A stretch of DNA of 39,153 nt from Gammaproteobacteria bacterium. Lineage in GTDB: Bacteria > Pseudomonadota > Gammaproteobacteria > GCA-001735895. Both the position numbers and the translations under genes were made by a program. Positions 31,209-39,153 of this stretch are shown piece by piece. The notes under the pieces were generated by a model, which ran no database searches, was not told the DNA's origin, and was given only the letters and a program-made list of their open reading frames with translations. The DNA is taken from NCBI GenBank assembly GCA_024224415.1, contig JAAENK010000294.1:1-39153 (forward strand), given 5' to 3'. Numbering within the stretch: position 1 is the first letter of the stretch; every line of letters starts with the position of its first letter.

Positions 31209-33550
31209 CGCCTGCGTTTCTACTCACAAGACAATGGCAGGACACGGCGCAGGGTATACGTCTGGACTTCTGGCTGGCAACCACGCAGGGACCTGCATCG
31301 GTATCTATTCACCAACAAAAAGCCATATTTTTTATTCGTCAGGTCGATGCTATGCAAGCAGGTAGCTTGCTACCCGATGCGACAATAAAACTACTAGCAT
31401 TAAAAACCTTTAAACAGGAAGAAGTGAGCGGTGTTTATTTCAATTCGCAACGCCAGCTATATCGCGCACGTGATTTGCTCGCGAACCATGCTATCGCCTG
31501 TTATGAGTCGGACATTCGACCAACAGAGCGTTTTCTCACTGAGCGATTTATAACTGGCTCTGTCGATATAGATGCAGAGTATCAAAATAGCAGGCTCGAT
31601 AACGTGCGATTGCAACCGGGTAGTTTTACACCAGATTTTGAAGTTATGTCGATTGATATCGAATCTGATTATCAAAATGATGAAATGTTTTCGATTGCTT
31701 TTGTATCATCAAATTATAAAAGGACATTGATGATTGGCAACGGCACTACCGACGAGTTGATTGAGTATTGTGCCAACGAATCAGAATTATTGCGATGCTG
31801 GATAGCATGGGTTGAAAGAATCGATCCAGATATTTTTATTGGCTGGAATGTTGTTAACTTTGATTTCCGATTGCTACAGAAAAGGTCACAGGTATTAAAA
31901 ATTCCACTACTGATTGGTCGAGGCGGCAGTTTACCATCATGGCGGAAAGCTCAGACAGATGATCATCATTTTGTTTTGATTCCAGGGCGAGTAGTGCTCG
32001 ACGGCATCGACACTTTAAAATCAGCAACCTATAACTTTGCCAGCTTCGGCCTCGATGCAGTGGGACAGGAGTTACTGGGTAGAGGCAAATTAATTCACGA
32101 CGAAGGTCGGCATGATCCGTTGTACAAGGCCAAAGAAATCCGCCGACAGTTTCACGAAGACAAAGCCTTGCTTGCTGCTTACAACCTGGAAGATTGCCAG
32201 TTGGTCTGGGACATTTTTGAAAAAACTGACCTGGTAAATTTCTCCATCGAACGTGCACAGCTCACCGGACTTGAAATGGATCGCATGGGTGGTTCGGTGG
32301 CTGCGTTCGACAACCTCTATTTGCCACGCCTGCATCGTAAGGGCTATATAGCTCCTAATATTGGAGACAACCCGAGCGATACTGGTGCGCCAGGTGGCTA
32401 TGTCATGGACTCCAAACCAGGCTTACACGACAGCGTACTGGTGCTTGATTACAAGAGTTTGTATCCGAGCATTATTCGCACCTTCAAAGTTGACCCTTAC
32501 GCTCGAGTCGTCGCTGAGCAATTATCCGAAGACGAAATTGTCCCGGGCTTTGATGGCGCAAATTTTAGTAAATCAGAAAATATTCTACCCGACATTATAG
32601 CCAGTTTATGGCAAGCACGGGATCAGGCCAAACATGATAAAAACGCCGCTTTGTCACAAGCAATAAAAATTATCATGAACTCATTTTATGGAGTACTTGG
32701 TACTTCTGGTTGCCGCATACACGATTCACGCCTCACCAGTTCAATCACTAAACGTGGCCATCAAATTATTTTGCAAACCGTAGAGTTAATAGAGCAAGCA
32801 GGTTACGAAGTGATTTATGGCGACACCGATTCGGTGTTTGTCGCCTTGCAGAAAAGTTGCGATAATCAACAGGCTGGAAAAATTGGTCAGCAACTGGTGA
32901 AGCTGATTAACCGGCACTGGAGAGAATATTTATCAAATGAATACAACATCGATTGTTACCTTGAAATGGAATTTGAAACTCATTTCAAACAGTTCTTCAT
33001 GCCCACAGTTCGAGGTTCGGAGCAAGGCAGTAAAAAGCGCTACGCTGGCTTGATAGAAGATTCAACGGGCAAACGTGAAATCATTTATAAAGGTCTGGAG
33101 ACAGTACGAAGCGACTGGACTCAACTGGCACGTGACTTTCAACAAACACTTTATCAACGAGTATTCGATGGTGAAGAATATGAGAGTTTTATTCGCTCAA
33201 CAGTCGAAAAGTTATTAGGGGGAGAATTTGACGGCAAGCTGGTTTATCGAAAAAGACTAAGAAAAAAACTCAGCGATTATCAAACTAATATTCCTCCCCA
33301 TGCACAGGCAGCAATAAAGGCAGAGACAGAGTTTAAAAATAATGGCTTACCATCTCGATATCAAAATAAAAGCTGGATCAAATACGTAATAACCGAGACA
33401 GGTGCGGAAACCCTGGAATGTCAGCGCTCAAAACTTGATTATGAACACTATGTTGAAAAACAGTTAGCGCCAATTGCTGATACCATTTTAACTGCTATAG
33501 GAAGTTCGATGGATGCGGTGACGCGTCAACAGCAGGATCTATTCGAGTAA
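31205..33550 (+). CDS. polB: DNA polymerase II (family B), 781 aa
   Basis: A full-length homologue of E. coli Pol II (783 aa), a repair and translesion polymerase usually under SOS control. The N-terminus FLLTRQWQDT...FWLATTQGP matches E. coli. The 3'-5' exonuclease is intact: D151 and E153 (SIDIESD), GWNVVNFD, YNLEDCQLVW. The polymerase site is intact: D415 in LDYKSLYPSII, IMNSFYGVLG, and D540/D542 in YGDTDSVF. It overlaps the upstream LysR gene by 4 nt. No clear LexA box was seen before the LysR gene. Its 3' end overlaps the AsmA gene by 12 bp tail to tail. Confidence 0.97.
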   Translation: MTPAFLLTRQWQDTAQGIRLDFWLATTQGPASVSIHQQKAIFFIRQVDAMQAGSLLPDATIKLLALKTFKQEEVSGVYFNSQRQLYRARDLLANHAIACYESDIRPTERFLTERFITGSVDIDAEYQNSRLDNVRLQPGSFTPDFEVMSIDIESDYQNDEMFSIAFVSSNYKRTLMIGNGTTDELIEYCANESELLRCWIAWVERIDPDIFIGWNVVNFDFRLLQKRSQVLKIPLLIGRGGSLPSWRKAQTDDHHFVLIPGRVVLDGIDTLKSATYNFASFGLDAVGQELLGRGKLIHDEGRHDPLYKAKEIRRQFHEDKALLAAYNLEDCQLVWDIFEKTDLVNFSIERAQLTGLEMDRMGGSVAAFDNLYLPRLHRKGYIAPNIGDNPSDTGAPGGYVMDSKPGLHDSVLVLDYKSLYPSIIRTFKVDPYARVVAEQLSEDEIVPGFDGANFSKSENILPDIIASLWQARDQAKHDKNAALSQAIKIIMNSFYGVLGTSGCRIHDSRLTSSITKRGHQIILQTVELIEQAGYEVIYGDTDSVFVALQKSCDNQQAGKIGQQLVKLINRHWREYLSNEYNIDCYLEMEFETHFKQFFMPTVRGSEQGSKKRYAGLIEDSTGKREIIYKGLETVRSDWTQLARDFQQTLYQRVFDGEEYESFIRSTVEKLLGGEFDGKLVYRKRLRKKLSDYQTNIPPHAQAAIKAETEFKNNGLPSRYQNKSWIKYVITETGAETLECQRSKLDYEHYVEKQLAPIADTILTAIGSSMDAVTRQQQDLFE

Positions 33551-35533
33551 TTTTTTCAGCTTATCTTCGACCTTCTTTTTGGCTTTTGCTTTCGCGGCTG
33601 CTTTCTTTGCTTCGAGTACTGCTTTCTGTTTTTCCAGTTCTTTTTGTTTGGCAGCTTCGAGGGCTGCTTTTTCGGCTTCGATTTCAGCCTCTAGCTTGGC
33701 CTTTTCTGCGGCAATTTTCTGCGCATTTTGTGCCTTTAGCATCTCGTCGAGTTGCACATCGATATTCGGATCAGTAAACGGCCCTTTAATTCGCACAGGT
33801 ATCATCAAACCGCTTAGCTCGTCGCTACTGCCACCCTGCTGCCCCTTCAAGCTACCCACCAGTTTAGCCTTGACCAGGTAATCTACCGTATCATTGTTGA
33901 GGTTGGCTTTACCCGCGCCACTGACGCGTAGGGCTGGCGCCTGCAAATCCAGGTCGTTACTGCTGAATACACCACGATTGATTTTGCCCGTGAGTCCCAG
34001 GGATGAAAAATCGGTTGTTTGTGCGTCTTCATCGGGTATTGCTTCACCACGCAATTTGGCTTTGGCTTTGTCGATGAGATAACGCAAATTAAATCCTTTT
34101 AACGCACCATCGGTAAACTTAAGAGACATATCACCTGTGCTATTTTTCTTCAGCTCACTTAACCATTCTCCACTGGTGGCAACATTCACACTCGCATTCA
34201 TCGTGCCACTGATTTTATCTTCGCCGCTGAAATCAGTGAGTAGCTTACCGACCTGGACAGTTTTTAAAATTTTTCTGATTCGGTATTCTGGCTTGTTACC
34301 CATAGCATTAACCTGTATAGCACCATCAAAATTACCGTCGTAAAGCGCCAGTTGAATCGGCTTTAAATCAATAACGCCATTTTTTGTGTTAACTCTGAGA
34401 TTCACCTGCTCCAGCCACAGGTTCTGCAATTTCAATCGTGCGATAGTGATAGCCCCATCGATTTGCAAGCTGCGTAACAATTCCATCGGCAATTTGATTT
34501 CGACATCTTCAGCGCTACCGGTTTCAACTGGCTGTGGATCGACTTCGGCTGGTTGCGATCCCGGTGGTGGCGTACCCAAAAGAGCATCGACATCAAGTGT
34601 TTCGGCGGCTAATTTGAATGACACCGAAGGCTGCGTGTAATCATGCACATTGACCTGGCCTTTAAACAGCAAATCATTTAAACCCAGCTGTAGACCCTGC
34701 ATATTGATGGCGTTGGCATTCAAATCGAGCATCATCGATTCACTCCCAAAGGCTAGTTTCACTGGGTCGAACGGCATCAGACTACCATTTGCATCGAGCT
34801 TCAAGGAGAGCTGTGACAACTGAAGCCTGTTTTGCTCAATCAAATATTGAATACGTGAATTCAGATCGAGCCTGACATTAATCTCGTCACCGCTTTGAAC
34901 CACGACATGCATTTGCATTGGAAATGGTGCATCGGGCGTAATGCGACCGGTAGTCAAATCGAGATCGCTGATACGATACTCAACACCCGCCTGGTCATCT
35001 TTCCATAACAGGGCTGCATTTTCGATATTCAAGCCACCAAAAGCACCGCTGATTTTTATGGGCTCACCGCCTGCAGTAGCAGATGACGAGCTATCAGTGC
35101 CGACCACGCTACTTTCCTGTTTGAGTAAATCATCCCAGTTACTGACGCCGGAAGAATTTTTCTGTAAATTAATTTCCAGATCGCGTAAAACTAACTGCGC
35201 TACTTCTGGCTTGAAGGCGATAAGTGAAGCTACATCGACACTTATACTGACATGGTTCACCTTGACCATTGGTTGCGCGCCAAACCCTTTGGCGTTGGAA
35301 AAACTCAATGCTCCGAGTTTCATACCCAACACCGGGTAAATCGTCAAACCGACATCACCAAAAAACTGTAAATCCCGCCCGGTCTGTTCACGCACCAGAT
35401 CCTGTAGATCCTGCTTGTAGGCATTGGCATCGAAAGTGGCGACGAATACCCCGGTCGCCGCTGCGACAAACACAACTAATACCAGCACCAGATAGGCGAC
35501 TAATTTGAAAATCTTTTTGATGATTCCTGACAT
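33539..35533 (-). CDS. AsmA family protein, 664 aa
   Basis: An inner-membrane-anchored periplasmic protein of the AsmA group, linked in E. coli to outer-membrane biogenesis and bridge-like lipid transport. Residues about 7-29 form one transmembrane helix (LVAYLVLVLVVFVAAATGVF). Then come the AsmA N-terminal pattern (LQDLVREQTGRDLQFFGDVGLTIYP begins near residue 40) and a long beta-rich domain. The last 60 residues are a charged K/A/E-rich coiled coil (KAALEAAKQKELEKQK and on), longer than in many relatives. ATG 35533 is chosen because the signal anchor starts right after it; an in-frame extension to 35656 has no family support. It is divergent from DUF2333 with a 60-bp gap. Confidence 0.93.
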   Translation of the reverse strand: MSGIIKKIFKLVAYLVLVLVVFVAAATGVFVATFDANAYKQDLQDLVREQTGRDLQFFGDVGLTIYPVLGMKLGALSFSNAKGFGAQPMVKVNHVSISVDVASLIAFKPEVAQLVLRDLEINLQKNSSGVSNWDDLLKQESSVVGTDSSSSATAGGEPIKISGAFGGLNIENAALLWKDDQAGVEYRISDLDLTTGRITPDAPFPMQMHVVVQSGDEINVRLDLNSRIQYLIEQNRLQLSQLSLKLDANGSLMPFDPVKLAFGSESMMLDLNANAINMQGLQLGLNDLLFKGQVNVHDYTQPSVSFKLAAETLDVDALLGTPPPGSQPAEVDPQPVETGSAEDVEIKLPMELLRSLQIDGAITIARLKLQNLWLEQVNLRVNTKNGVIDLKPIQLALYDGNFDGAIQVNAMGNKPEYRIRKILKTVQVGKLLTDFSGEDKISGTMNASVNVATSGEWLSELKKNSTGDMSLKFTDGALKGFNLRYLIDKAKAKLRGEAIPDEDAQTTDFSSLGLTGKINRGVFSSNDLDLQAPALRVSGAGKANLNNDTVDYLVKAKLVGSLKGQQGGSSDELSGLMIPVRIKGPFTDPNIDVQLDEMLKAQNAQKIAAEKAKLEAEIEAEKAALEAAKQKELEKQKAVLEAKKAAAKAKAKKKVEDKLKKLLE

Positions 35534-35593
35534 ATTTTTTAATCCATATATAATGGCGTGAATGTGGCACGAATCAGGTATTGAATCAAGACG

Positions 35594-36646
35594 ATGAACG
35601 AAAAACTGGCAGATTGGATCGGCGGCCTGAAGGATCGATGGGACAACCGCACGCAAAGCAAGGACAAAACATTCGGCTGGTTATCTTTACCGGTCATTCT
35701 TGTCATTTTAATTTTTATTGTACTGGGTATTTACTGGAGTGACGAACCTGACGCCTTCGATATTGCTGAAATCACCAATGCCCGGGCGCCGGAGATAATC
35801 GCCAGGATCACCACCGGCAGTTATACCACCAGCACCGTAATTACCGCGATGGAAACCCTGCTCGACAAACGCGGTGGTTACCTGAGTAACGATATCCTGC
35901 CGCCTTCGATATTTCTCGACAACATTCCCAACTGGGAGTTTGGTGTGCTGGTGCAGGTTCGCGATTTGACGCGCTCGATGCGTAACGACTTCAGCCGTTC
36001 GCAGTCGCAATCGACCGAAGACATCGACCTCATCATCGCCGAGCCACAATTTAATTTCGACAGCAAGTCGTGGATTCTACCCGCCACCGAAGGCGAATAT
36101 CGGGAGGGTATCGACGCACTCTATGGTTACCTCAACCGCCTGCAAAACCCGGCCAACCCGGAGGCACAGTTTTATGCACGCGCAGACAATCTCAAGGACT
36201 GGTTAAACCAGGTCGAGAAGCGGCTCGGTAGCCTCTCGCAACGACTCAGCGCCAGTGTCGGCCAAACCCGGTTTAATACCGATCTCGCGGGCGATGCTGA
36301 AGCCGTGCAATCCACCGAAACCAGCAAACAGGTCGAAGTCAAAACCCCATGGAGCGAAATCGACGATGTATTCTACGAAGCCCGTGGCGCATCCTGGGCA
36401 TTGATTCATTTCCTCAAAGCAGTCGAAATTGACTTCGAACCCATATTGACCAAGAAAAATGCATTAATCAGCCTGCGCCAGATCATCCGGGAACTTGAAG
36501 CCAGCCAGGAAACCCTGTGGAGTCCGATGATCATGAACGGTAGTGGTTTCGGTCTGTTCGCCAATCATTCGCTGGTGATGGCGTCGTACATCTCACGCGC
36601 CAATGCCGCGCTAATCGATTTAAGGAGTTTGCTGGAACAGGGTTAA
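35594..36646 (+). CDS. DUF2333 family protein, 350 aa
   Basis: A conserved gammaproteobacterial protein of unknown function. One transmembrane helix lies at residues about 31-48 (SLPVILVILIFIVLGIYW), with the rest soluble and probably periplasmic. Family stretches include TTSTVITAMETLLDKRGGYLSND, split across residues 78-100, IPNWEFGVLVQVRDLTR and YSSD-free acidic helices near the C-terminus. It lies head to head with the AsmA gene across 60 bp, which suggests shared control and perhaps an envelope role. Its presence supports a gammaproteobacterial host. Confidence 0.9.
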   Translation: MNEKLADWIGGLKDRWDNRTQSKDKTFGWLSLPVILVILIFIVLGIYWSDEPDAFDIAEITNARAPEIIARITTGSYTTSTVITAMETLLDKRGGYLSNDILPPSIFLDNIPNWEFGVLVQVRDLTRSMRNDFSRSQSQSTEDIDLIIAEPQFNFDSKSWILPATEGEYREGIDALYGYLNRLQNPANPEAQFYARADNLKDWLNQVEKRLGSLSQRLSASVGQTRFNTDLAGDAEAVQSTETSKQVEVKTPWSEIDDVFYEARGASWALIHFLKAVEIDFEPILTKKNALISLRQIIRELEASQETLWSPMIMNGSGFGLFANHSLVMASYISRANAALIDLRSLLEQG

Positions 36647-36724
36647 TTCAAGTTATCGCGCAAAGACATTTATTACGCCTACAATCAATGGTATGTTAAT
36701 TTTATAGTGGAATGGGGTAAACCA

Positions 36725-38086
36725 ATGAGTTATGACGAAAGCTTAAGTGTCGAACAGGAACTGGAACGTTTTATGAATGGATTGATTCGTAGAAATCCGG
36801 GCGAAGACGAATTCCATCAGGCGGTGCACGAAGTCGCAGCCACCATTATCCCTTTCATTCATGACAAACCACATTACCGCAAGGCTCGCATACTCGAGCG
36901 CATGACCGAACCAGACCGTGTCATCGCATTTCGCGTCTGCTGGGAAGATGATGAGGGCAATGTTCGCGTTAATCGCGGTTATCGCGTGCAATGTAATAAT
37001 GCCATCGGCCCTTACAAAGGTGGTTTACGCTTCCATCACAACGTTACACTGGGTACGCTAAAGTTTCTCTCTTTCGAACAGACTTTCAAAAATAGCCTCA
37101 CTGGCTTACCCATGGGTGGCGCCAAAGGCGGTTCGGACTTTAATCCCAAGGGTAAAACCGACAGCGAAGTAATGCGTTTCTGCCAGGCCTTCATGACCCA
37201 GCTTTCGCGCCATATCGGTGCTGATACCGACGTACCCGCCGGTGACATAGGTGTGGGTGCGCGTGAAATCGGTTACCTGTTCGGCCAGCACAAACGACTC
37301 ACCAACGAATTTACCGGCGTACTCACCGGCAAGGGCCTGGAATTCGGCGGCAGTCTGGTGCGTCAGGAAGCCACCGGCTACGGCGCCGTCTACTTCCTCG
37401 AAGACATGCTCAAGGAAAAGAATGACGATTTGAAAGGTAAAACCGCGGTGATTTCCGGCTCGGGCAATGTTGCGACATTCGCCGCCAAGAAACTCATGGC
37501 GCTGGGCGCGAAAGTCGTTACGTTGTCAGACTCTTCCGGCTATATCCATGACCCTGACGGGTTGAACGAGGAAAAGCTCAACTACGTTATCGACCTGAAA
37601 ACCGTGAAACGCGGTCGCATCTCCGAATACGCCGACAAATATAATGTCAAATTTTATGCCGATGAACGACCCTGGTCGGTACCCTGCGATGTTGCGATGC
37701 CCTGTGCTACTCAGAATGAATTGAATAAAGGCGAAGCTGAAATTCTGGTGAAAAATGGCTGCATAGCGGTCTCCGAAGGCGCCAACATGCCCACCGAAGA
37801 AGACGCTGTCGAAGTATTCCAGCAAGCCGGTGTCATGTACGCACCTAGCAAAGCCGCCAATGCCGGTGGTGTCGCCGTAAGTGGCCTGGAAATGAGTCAG
37901 AACAGCGCCAGAATCTCCTGGACCGAAGACGACTTAAACAAGCAGCTACGCGAAATTATGGCCCGAATCCACGACCGTTGCGTCGCCCAGGGTCGTGATG
38001 GTGACAAGATCGATTATGTCAGCGGTGCTAATATCGCCGGGTTTATTAAAGTGGCCGATGCAATGCTGGCATATGGGGTGGTTTGA
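36725..38086 (+). CDS. gdhA: NADP-specific glutamate dehydrogenase, 453 aa
   Basis: A hexameric GdhA of normal length (E. coli 447 aa) that makes glutamate from 2-oxoglutarate and ammonia. Signatures are GPYKGGLRFHHNVTLG, LPMGGAKGGSDFNPKG with the catalytic lysine, DVPAGDIGVGAREIGYLFG, VISGSGNVATFAAKKL and AMPCATQNELN. ATG 36725 (MSYDE) fits the family; a GTG at 36707 is a possible extension. TGGGGTA lies just upstream as ribosome site. It forms a single-gene unit between DUF2333 and the ccdAB pair. Confidence 0.97.
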   Translation: MSYDESLSVEQELERFMNGLIRRNPGEDEFHQAVHEVAATIIPFIHDKPHYRKARILERMTEPDRVIAFRVCWEDDEGNVRVNRGYRVQCNNAIGPYKGGLRFHHNVTLGTLKFLSFEQTFKNSLTGLPMGGAKGGSDFNPKGKTDSEVMRFCQAFMTQLSRHIGADTDVPAGDIGVGAREIGYLFGQHKRLTNEFTGVLTGKGLEFGGSLVRQEATGYGAVYFLEDMLKEKNDDLKGKTAVISGSGNVATFAAKKLMALGAKVVTLSDSSGYIHDPDGLNEEKLNYVIDLKTVKRGRISEYADKYNVKFYADERPWSVPCDVAMPCATQNELNKGEAEILVKNGCIAVSEGANMPTEEDAVEVFQQAGVMYAPSKAANAGGVAVSGLEMSQNSARISWTEDDLNKQLREIMARIHDRCVAQGRDGDKIDYVSGANIAGFIKVADAMLAYGVV

Positions 38087-38095
38087 GTATCTCGA

Positions 38096-38413
38096 TTAAA
38101 TACCGGTAACCAGAAAATCGATTGCGGCAACAATCTCATCTCTATTGAAAATCATCGATCCTTCATTTTTCCTGAGAAAGTTTGTTGAAACGCTGGTTAT
38201 CTGATGAGTTAGCAAAGCGAATGACCTGTTTTTTATTTCGAGCAGGGGACACAGATTTTGTGGGTAAGTTTTGCTGGATTTCGTAACAGGTGCTAGTGGT
38301 ATAACGACTCTGCTATTCAAGGTACCTAACAGGTCATTCTGGATATCAATAAAATAGGGATATGTTTTATTTGTATCCTTATCAGTATTCACATACAAAT
38401 CAAATTGTTGCAT
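38096..38413 (-). CDS. ccdB: CcdB-family gyrase-targeting toxin, 105 aa
   Basis: A CcdB/MazF-fold toxin. It begins MQQFDLYVN, continues with TYPYFIDIQNDLL and NSRVVIPLAPV, and ends AAIDFLVTGI, close to the F-plasmid CcdB layout (101 aa). F CcdB ends in WGI, where the tryptophan matters for gyrase poisoning; here the ending is TGI. Activity may be changed or the target shifted. ATG 38413 shares a base with the ccdA stop (TGATG), the usual antitoxin-toxin coupling. It lies 9 bp after gdhA, tail to tail. Confidence 0.93.
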   Translation of the reverse strand: MQQFDLYVNTDKDTNKTYPYFIDIQNDLLGTLNSRVVIPLAPVTKSSKTYPQNLCPLLEIKNRSFALLTHQITSVSTNFLRKNEGSMIFNRDEIVAAIDFLVTGI

Positions 38414-38658
38414 CAAAACACCCGGTGCTTATCCGCAAAAAGACCTTTCTTTTCCACTAATTGGTTACAGGATTGAATCGCTTCACTATTGTCTTTCAAC
38501 CATTGCTTACGCTTCTCCTTTCGCACTTTTTCTATCAGCGCCTGTTCCAGGGTTGCAGAGAGATTGATATTTAAAGCGCGAGCCTCTGTTAACAGGTCAA
38601 TACTAATGCTCAGGTTTGTAGGTTTTTTTACTTTACTACTATCGATCAAGGAGTGCAT
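38413..38658 (-). CDS. ccdA: CcdA-family antitoxin, 81 aa
   Basis: A small antitoxin with an N-terminal ribbon-helix-helix (KKPTNLSISIDLLTEARALNI, in the usual place) and a C-terminal toxin-binding tail (NQLVEKKGLFADKHRVF). The start may be ATG 38658 or the GTG at 38670; the ATG is nearer the family start. CcdA represses its operon, and a perfect palindrome just upstream (38678-38702) is the likely site. It sits 5' of ccdB as in other ccd operons. Confidence 0.92.
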   Translation of the reverse strand: MHSLIDSSKVKKPTNLSISIDLLTEARALNINLSATLEQALIEKVRKEKRKQWLKDNSEAIQSCNQLVEKKGLFADKHRVF

Positions 38659-38677
38659 TGGCTTACTCACTATAAAA

Positions 38678-38702
38678 TTATGCGCATTGCAGATGCGCAT
38701 AA
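38678..38702. promoter_or_regulatory. ccdAB operator: perfect palindrome TTATGCGCAT-N5-ATGCGCATAA
   Basis: A 25-bp perfect inverted repeat with 10-bp arms lies 20 bp upstream of the ccdA ATG and overlaps the probable promoter. Ribbon-helix-helix antitoxins bind such paired palindromes, so this is a strong candidate autoregulatory site. Confidence 0.65.
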
Positions 38703-38770
38703 TCATAGTTGATGACCTATGCCAAGTCAAACAATCCTACAATCGTAAACCACCGGGCAGCACCATGGAC

Positions 38771-38793
38771 GGAAGAGCGCAGCGTAATCCGCC
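38771..38793 (+). repeat. REP-like sequence, left copy
   Basis: The 23 bases here are the exact reverse complement of those at 39033-39055. They contain AGCGCAGCGTAATCCGCC, the complement of the widespread GGCGGATTACGCTGCGCT REP core. The pair flanks a RAYT transposase remnant. Confidence 0.85.
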
Positions 38794-38824
38794 GAAGGAA
38801 CGAACAGACTAATGGACTACTCAA

Positions 38825-39025
38825 ATGCCAAATTATCTAAGAAATCGTATACCCGTCGGAAGCTATTTCTTCACAGTCAATTTGCTGGAACGCTATCAAA
38901 ATACGTTTCTAATTGATGAAATTGATTTGCTCCATTCAAGTTTTCACACTTTGGTAAAGGCACAGGTTTATCCCCCGGATTGGACCGGATGTGCGACCAA
39001 ACTTGATATTGGCAAGCGTGAATGA
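38825..39025 (+). pseudogene. REP-associated tyrosine transposase (RAYT), internally deleted remnant
   Basis: The first about 42 codons match the start of RAYT (IS200-like Y1) transposases: MPNYLRNRIPVGSYFFTVNL, then LLERYQ and IDLLHSSF. The frame then jumps to a C-terminal RAYT motif, VYPPDWTG, and stops after 66 codons. Normal RAYTs have about 150-200 residues with an HxH motif and a catalytic tyrosine; both are missing. An internal deletion near codon 42 explains this. REP copies on both sides show it was a REP-RAYT unit that is now dead and could only move with help from an intact RAYT elsewhere. Confidence 0.85.
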
Positions 39026-39032
39026 GACATAC

Positions 39033-39055
39033 GGCGGATTACGCTGCGCTCTTCC
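39033..39055 (-). repeat. REP-like sequence, right copy
   Basis: GGCGGATTACGCTGCGCTCT plus TCC, the exact inverted copy of 38771-38793, lies 8 bp after the RAYT remnant. Nothing else was seen from 39056 to the window end. Confidence 0.85.
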
Positions 39056-39153
39056 GCCCTACGGCCCTGAAATTTTGTAACGCTATACCTGACATAAATT
39101 TTCACACAGTTAATACGCCCGCCAACACCGGGGAGCCGCGCCAGTGGTGATCC

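Overview
The window looks like chromosomal DNA from an aerobic gammaproteobacterium, probably uncultured and perhaps marine. Supporting genes are a DUF2333 protein, an E. coli-type DNA polymerase II (polB), NADP-type gdhA, an AsmA protein, chromosomal ccdAB and a REP/RAYT remnant. The taxonomic call is an inference from gene content. No rRNA, tRNA, CRISPR or prophage was seen.

Region 1 (1-18086) is a catabolic island built around the deazaflavin cofactor F420. After the 3' end of a TPP-dependent enzyme come a PPOX-fold protein and an inverted-repeat element. A minus-strand operon then reads from a GlxA/AraC-type regulator (8566) through an LLM-class (F420-type) oxidoreductase, alpha/beta hydrolase, crotonase, SDR, acyl-CoA synthetase and acyl-CoA dehydrogenase. 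Divergent from it, a plus-strand operon encodes an ADP-forming acyl-CoA synthetase, a three-subunit molybdenum hydroxylase, a second crotonase that lacks the catalytic glutamates, CofC and a fused CofG-CofH FO synthase. From the FAD subunit to the FO synthase every junction overlaps. F420 synthesis is therefore tied to use of one catabolic substrate, plausibly a cyclic or heteroaromatic carboxylate handled as its CoA ester. CofD and CofE are not in the window.

Region 2 (18147-21693) holds an aldo/keto reductase, a cytochrome b561-like protein with a DUF2892 partner under a palindromic operator, a methyltransferase, a decayed serine-glyoxylate aminotransferase relic and one unrecognised gene.

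Region 3 (21719-31208) handles methylated amines and possibly C3 sulfonates. It contains an MttB-superfamily methyltransferase overlapping a dimethylglycine-dehydrogenase-like flavoprotein, with a divergent GcvA-type LysR gene. A minus-strand set of cuyA-like, HisD/HpsN-like and DegT-type genes follows, with its own divergent LysR gene. One pathway consistent with the latter set is oxidation of an amino-alcohol sulfonate to cysteate, followed by desulfonation to pyruvate.

Region 4 (31205-39153) holds polB (overlapping the LysR gene), AsmA, DUF2333, gdhA, a ccdAB toxin-antitoxin pair with a perfect operator palindrome, and a REP-flanked, internally deleted RAYT transposase remnant at the right edge.
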